A DNA stretch of 64,000 nucleotides, taken from contig CM022679.1 in NCBI GenBank assembly GCA_012295275.1, positions 8,705,669 through 8,769,668 on the forward strand, in the 5' to 3' direction. Shown here piece by piece: positions 63,831 through 64,000 of this stretch (its first letter is position 1; each line of letters opens with the position of its first letter). Source of the DNA: Chrysomallon squamiferum. Lineage: Eukaryota > Mollusca > Gastropoda > Neomphalida > Peltospiridae. The notes under the pieces are model-generated. The model searched no databases. It was not told the DNA's origin and worked only from the letters and a program-made list of their open reading frames with translations. The position numbers and the translations under genes are program-made.

Positions 63831-64000
63831 AAATTCAGTGACTTCTCTGAAGGTGCAAACTGGCTCAGATCAGATGGACCAGCCCCATTTCTAGACAAAG
63901 ATTAGTCACGTTTTTTGTGCCAGTTGAAGACCCCTGATTAGAGGTCAGAGGTCTGAAATTTCATCATCTGATTGACTTTAACCAATGTTGACATAAACCA
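63831..64000. other. Window end, beyond integrase remnant
   Basis: No feature recognised. It may be the non-coding 3' end of the gypsy relic. Confidence 0.4.

Noticed and set aside
1-64000. Prokaryotic-type systems, CRISPR arrays, tRNA or rRNA genes
   Set aside because: None seen; spliced exons with GT-AG borders and metazoan protein families show a eukaryotic nuclear genome.

Overview
The window is nuclear DNA of an animal. It is very AT-rich, its genes carry short exons and spliceosomal introns of about 0.1-2 kb, it is full of AAT/ACT/AG/GT microsatellites, and the recognisable proteins are metazoan (LRRC45, LRRC20, SGSH). An aquatic invertebrate, perhaps a spiralian such as a mollusc, fits the base composition and repeats, but the species cannot be named from this sequence. 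No tRNA, rRNA, CRISPR array or prokaryotic operon was seen.

Region 1 (1-44,100) is a tandem array of the centrosome/cilium gene LRRC45, all on the minus strand, with a unit of about 13.5 kb. From right to left it holds a complete 17-exon gene (33,559-42,687, 669 aa predicted); a second nearly complete copy (20,585-29,175, 659 aa) with one weakened splice donor; a third copy (8,417-15,633, 494 aa) in which exons 4-7, most of the leucine-rich repeats, are lost by an in-frame genomic deletion; and a broken 3' fragment of three exons (2,232-3,465) with a stop codon and a frameshift. The rightmost copy is closest in structure to vertebrate LRRC45 and keeps the presumed original neighbourhood.

Region 2 (42,690-47,425) is LRRC20, a small leucine-rich-repeat protein gene on the plus strand, head-to-head with the rightmost LRRC45 across about 1.24 kb. 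This divergent intergenic segment, with LRRC20 exon 1, was duplicated along with LRRC45. At each of the two inner unit boundaries it is present twice, back to back, as a palindrome of about 2 kb (15,794-17,877 and 29,352-31,340). The two inner LRRC45 copies therefore no longer have their own upstream region in the native orientation. The nearest promoter pointing at them is an inverted LRRC20 promoter plus a frameshifted LRRC20 exon 1 whose splice donor survives. Intact sense copies of LRRC20 exon 1 at 17,728 and 31,200 could act as distant alternative first exons of LRRC20. This array of duplicated, partly swapped promoters is the most unusual thing in the window.

Region 3 (47,426-53,650) has no recognised gene: low-complexity T-rich repeats, a degenerate minisatellite and a stray fragment of an SGSH exon. 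Region 4 (53,676-57,618, minus) is SGSH, the lysosomal heparan N-sulfatase. Six exons cover all but the signal-peptide exon, but a one-base frameshift sits just before the catalytic Cys-Ser-Pro-Ser-Arg motif. Region 5 (57,619-64,000) is mostly intergenic or intronic, with a candidate plus-strand first exon at 60.6 kb, a degenerate minisatellite at 61.2-61.6 kb and a decayed Ty3/gypsy integrase at 63.1-63.8 kb. A small internally deleted pogo/Tigger-like transposon lies in LRRC20 intron 2.
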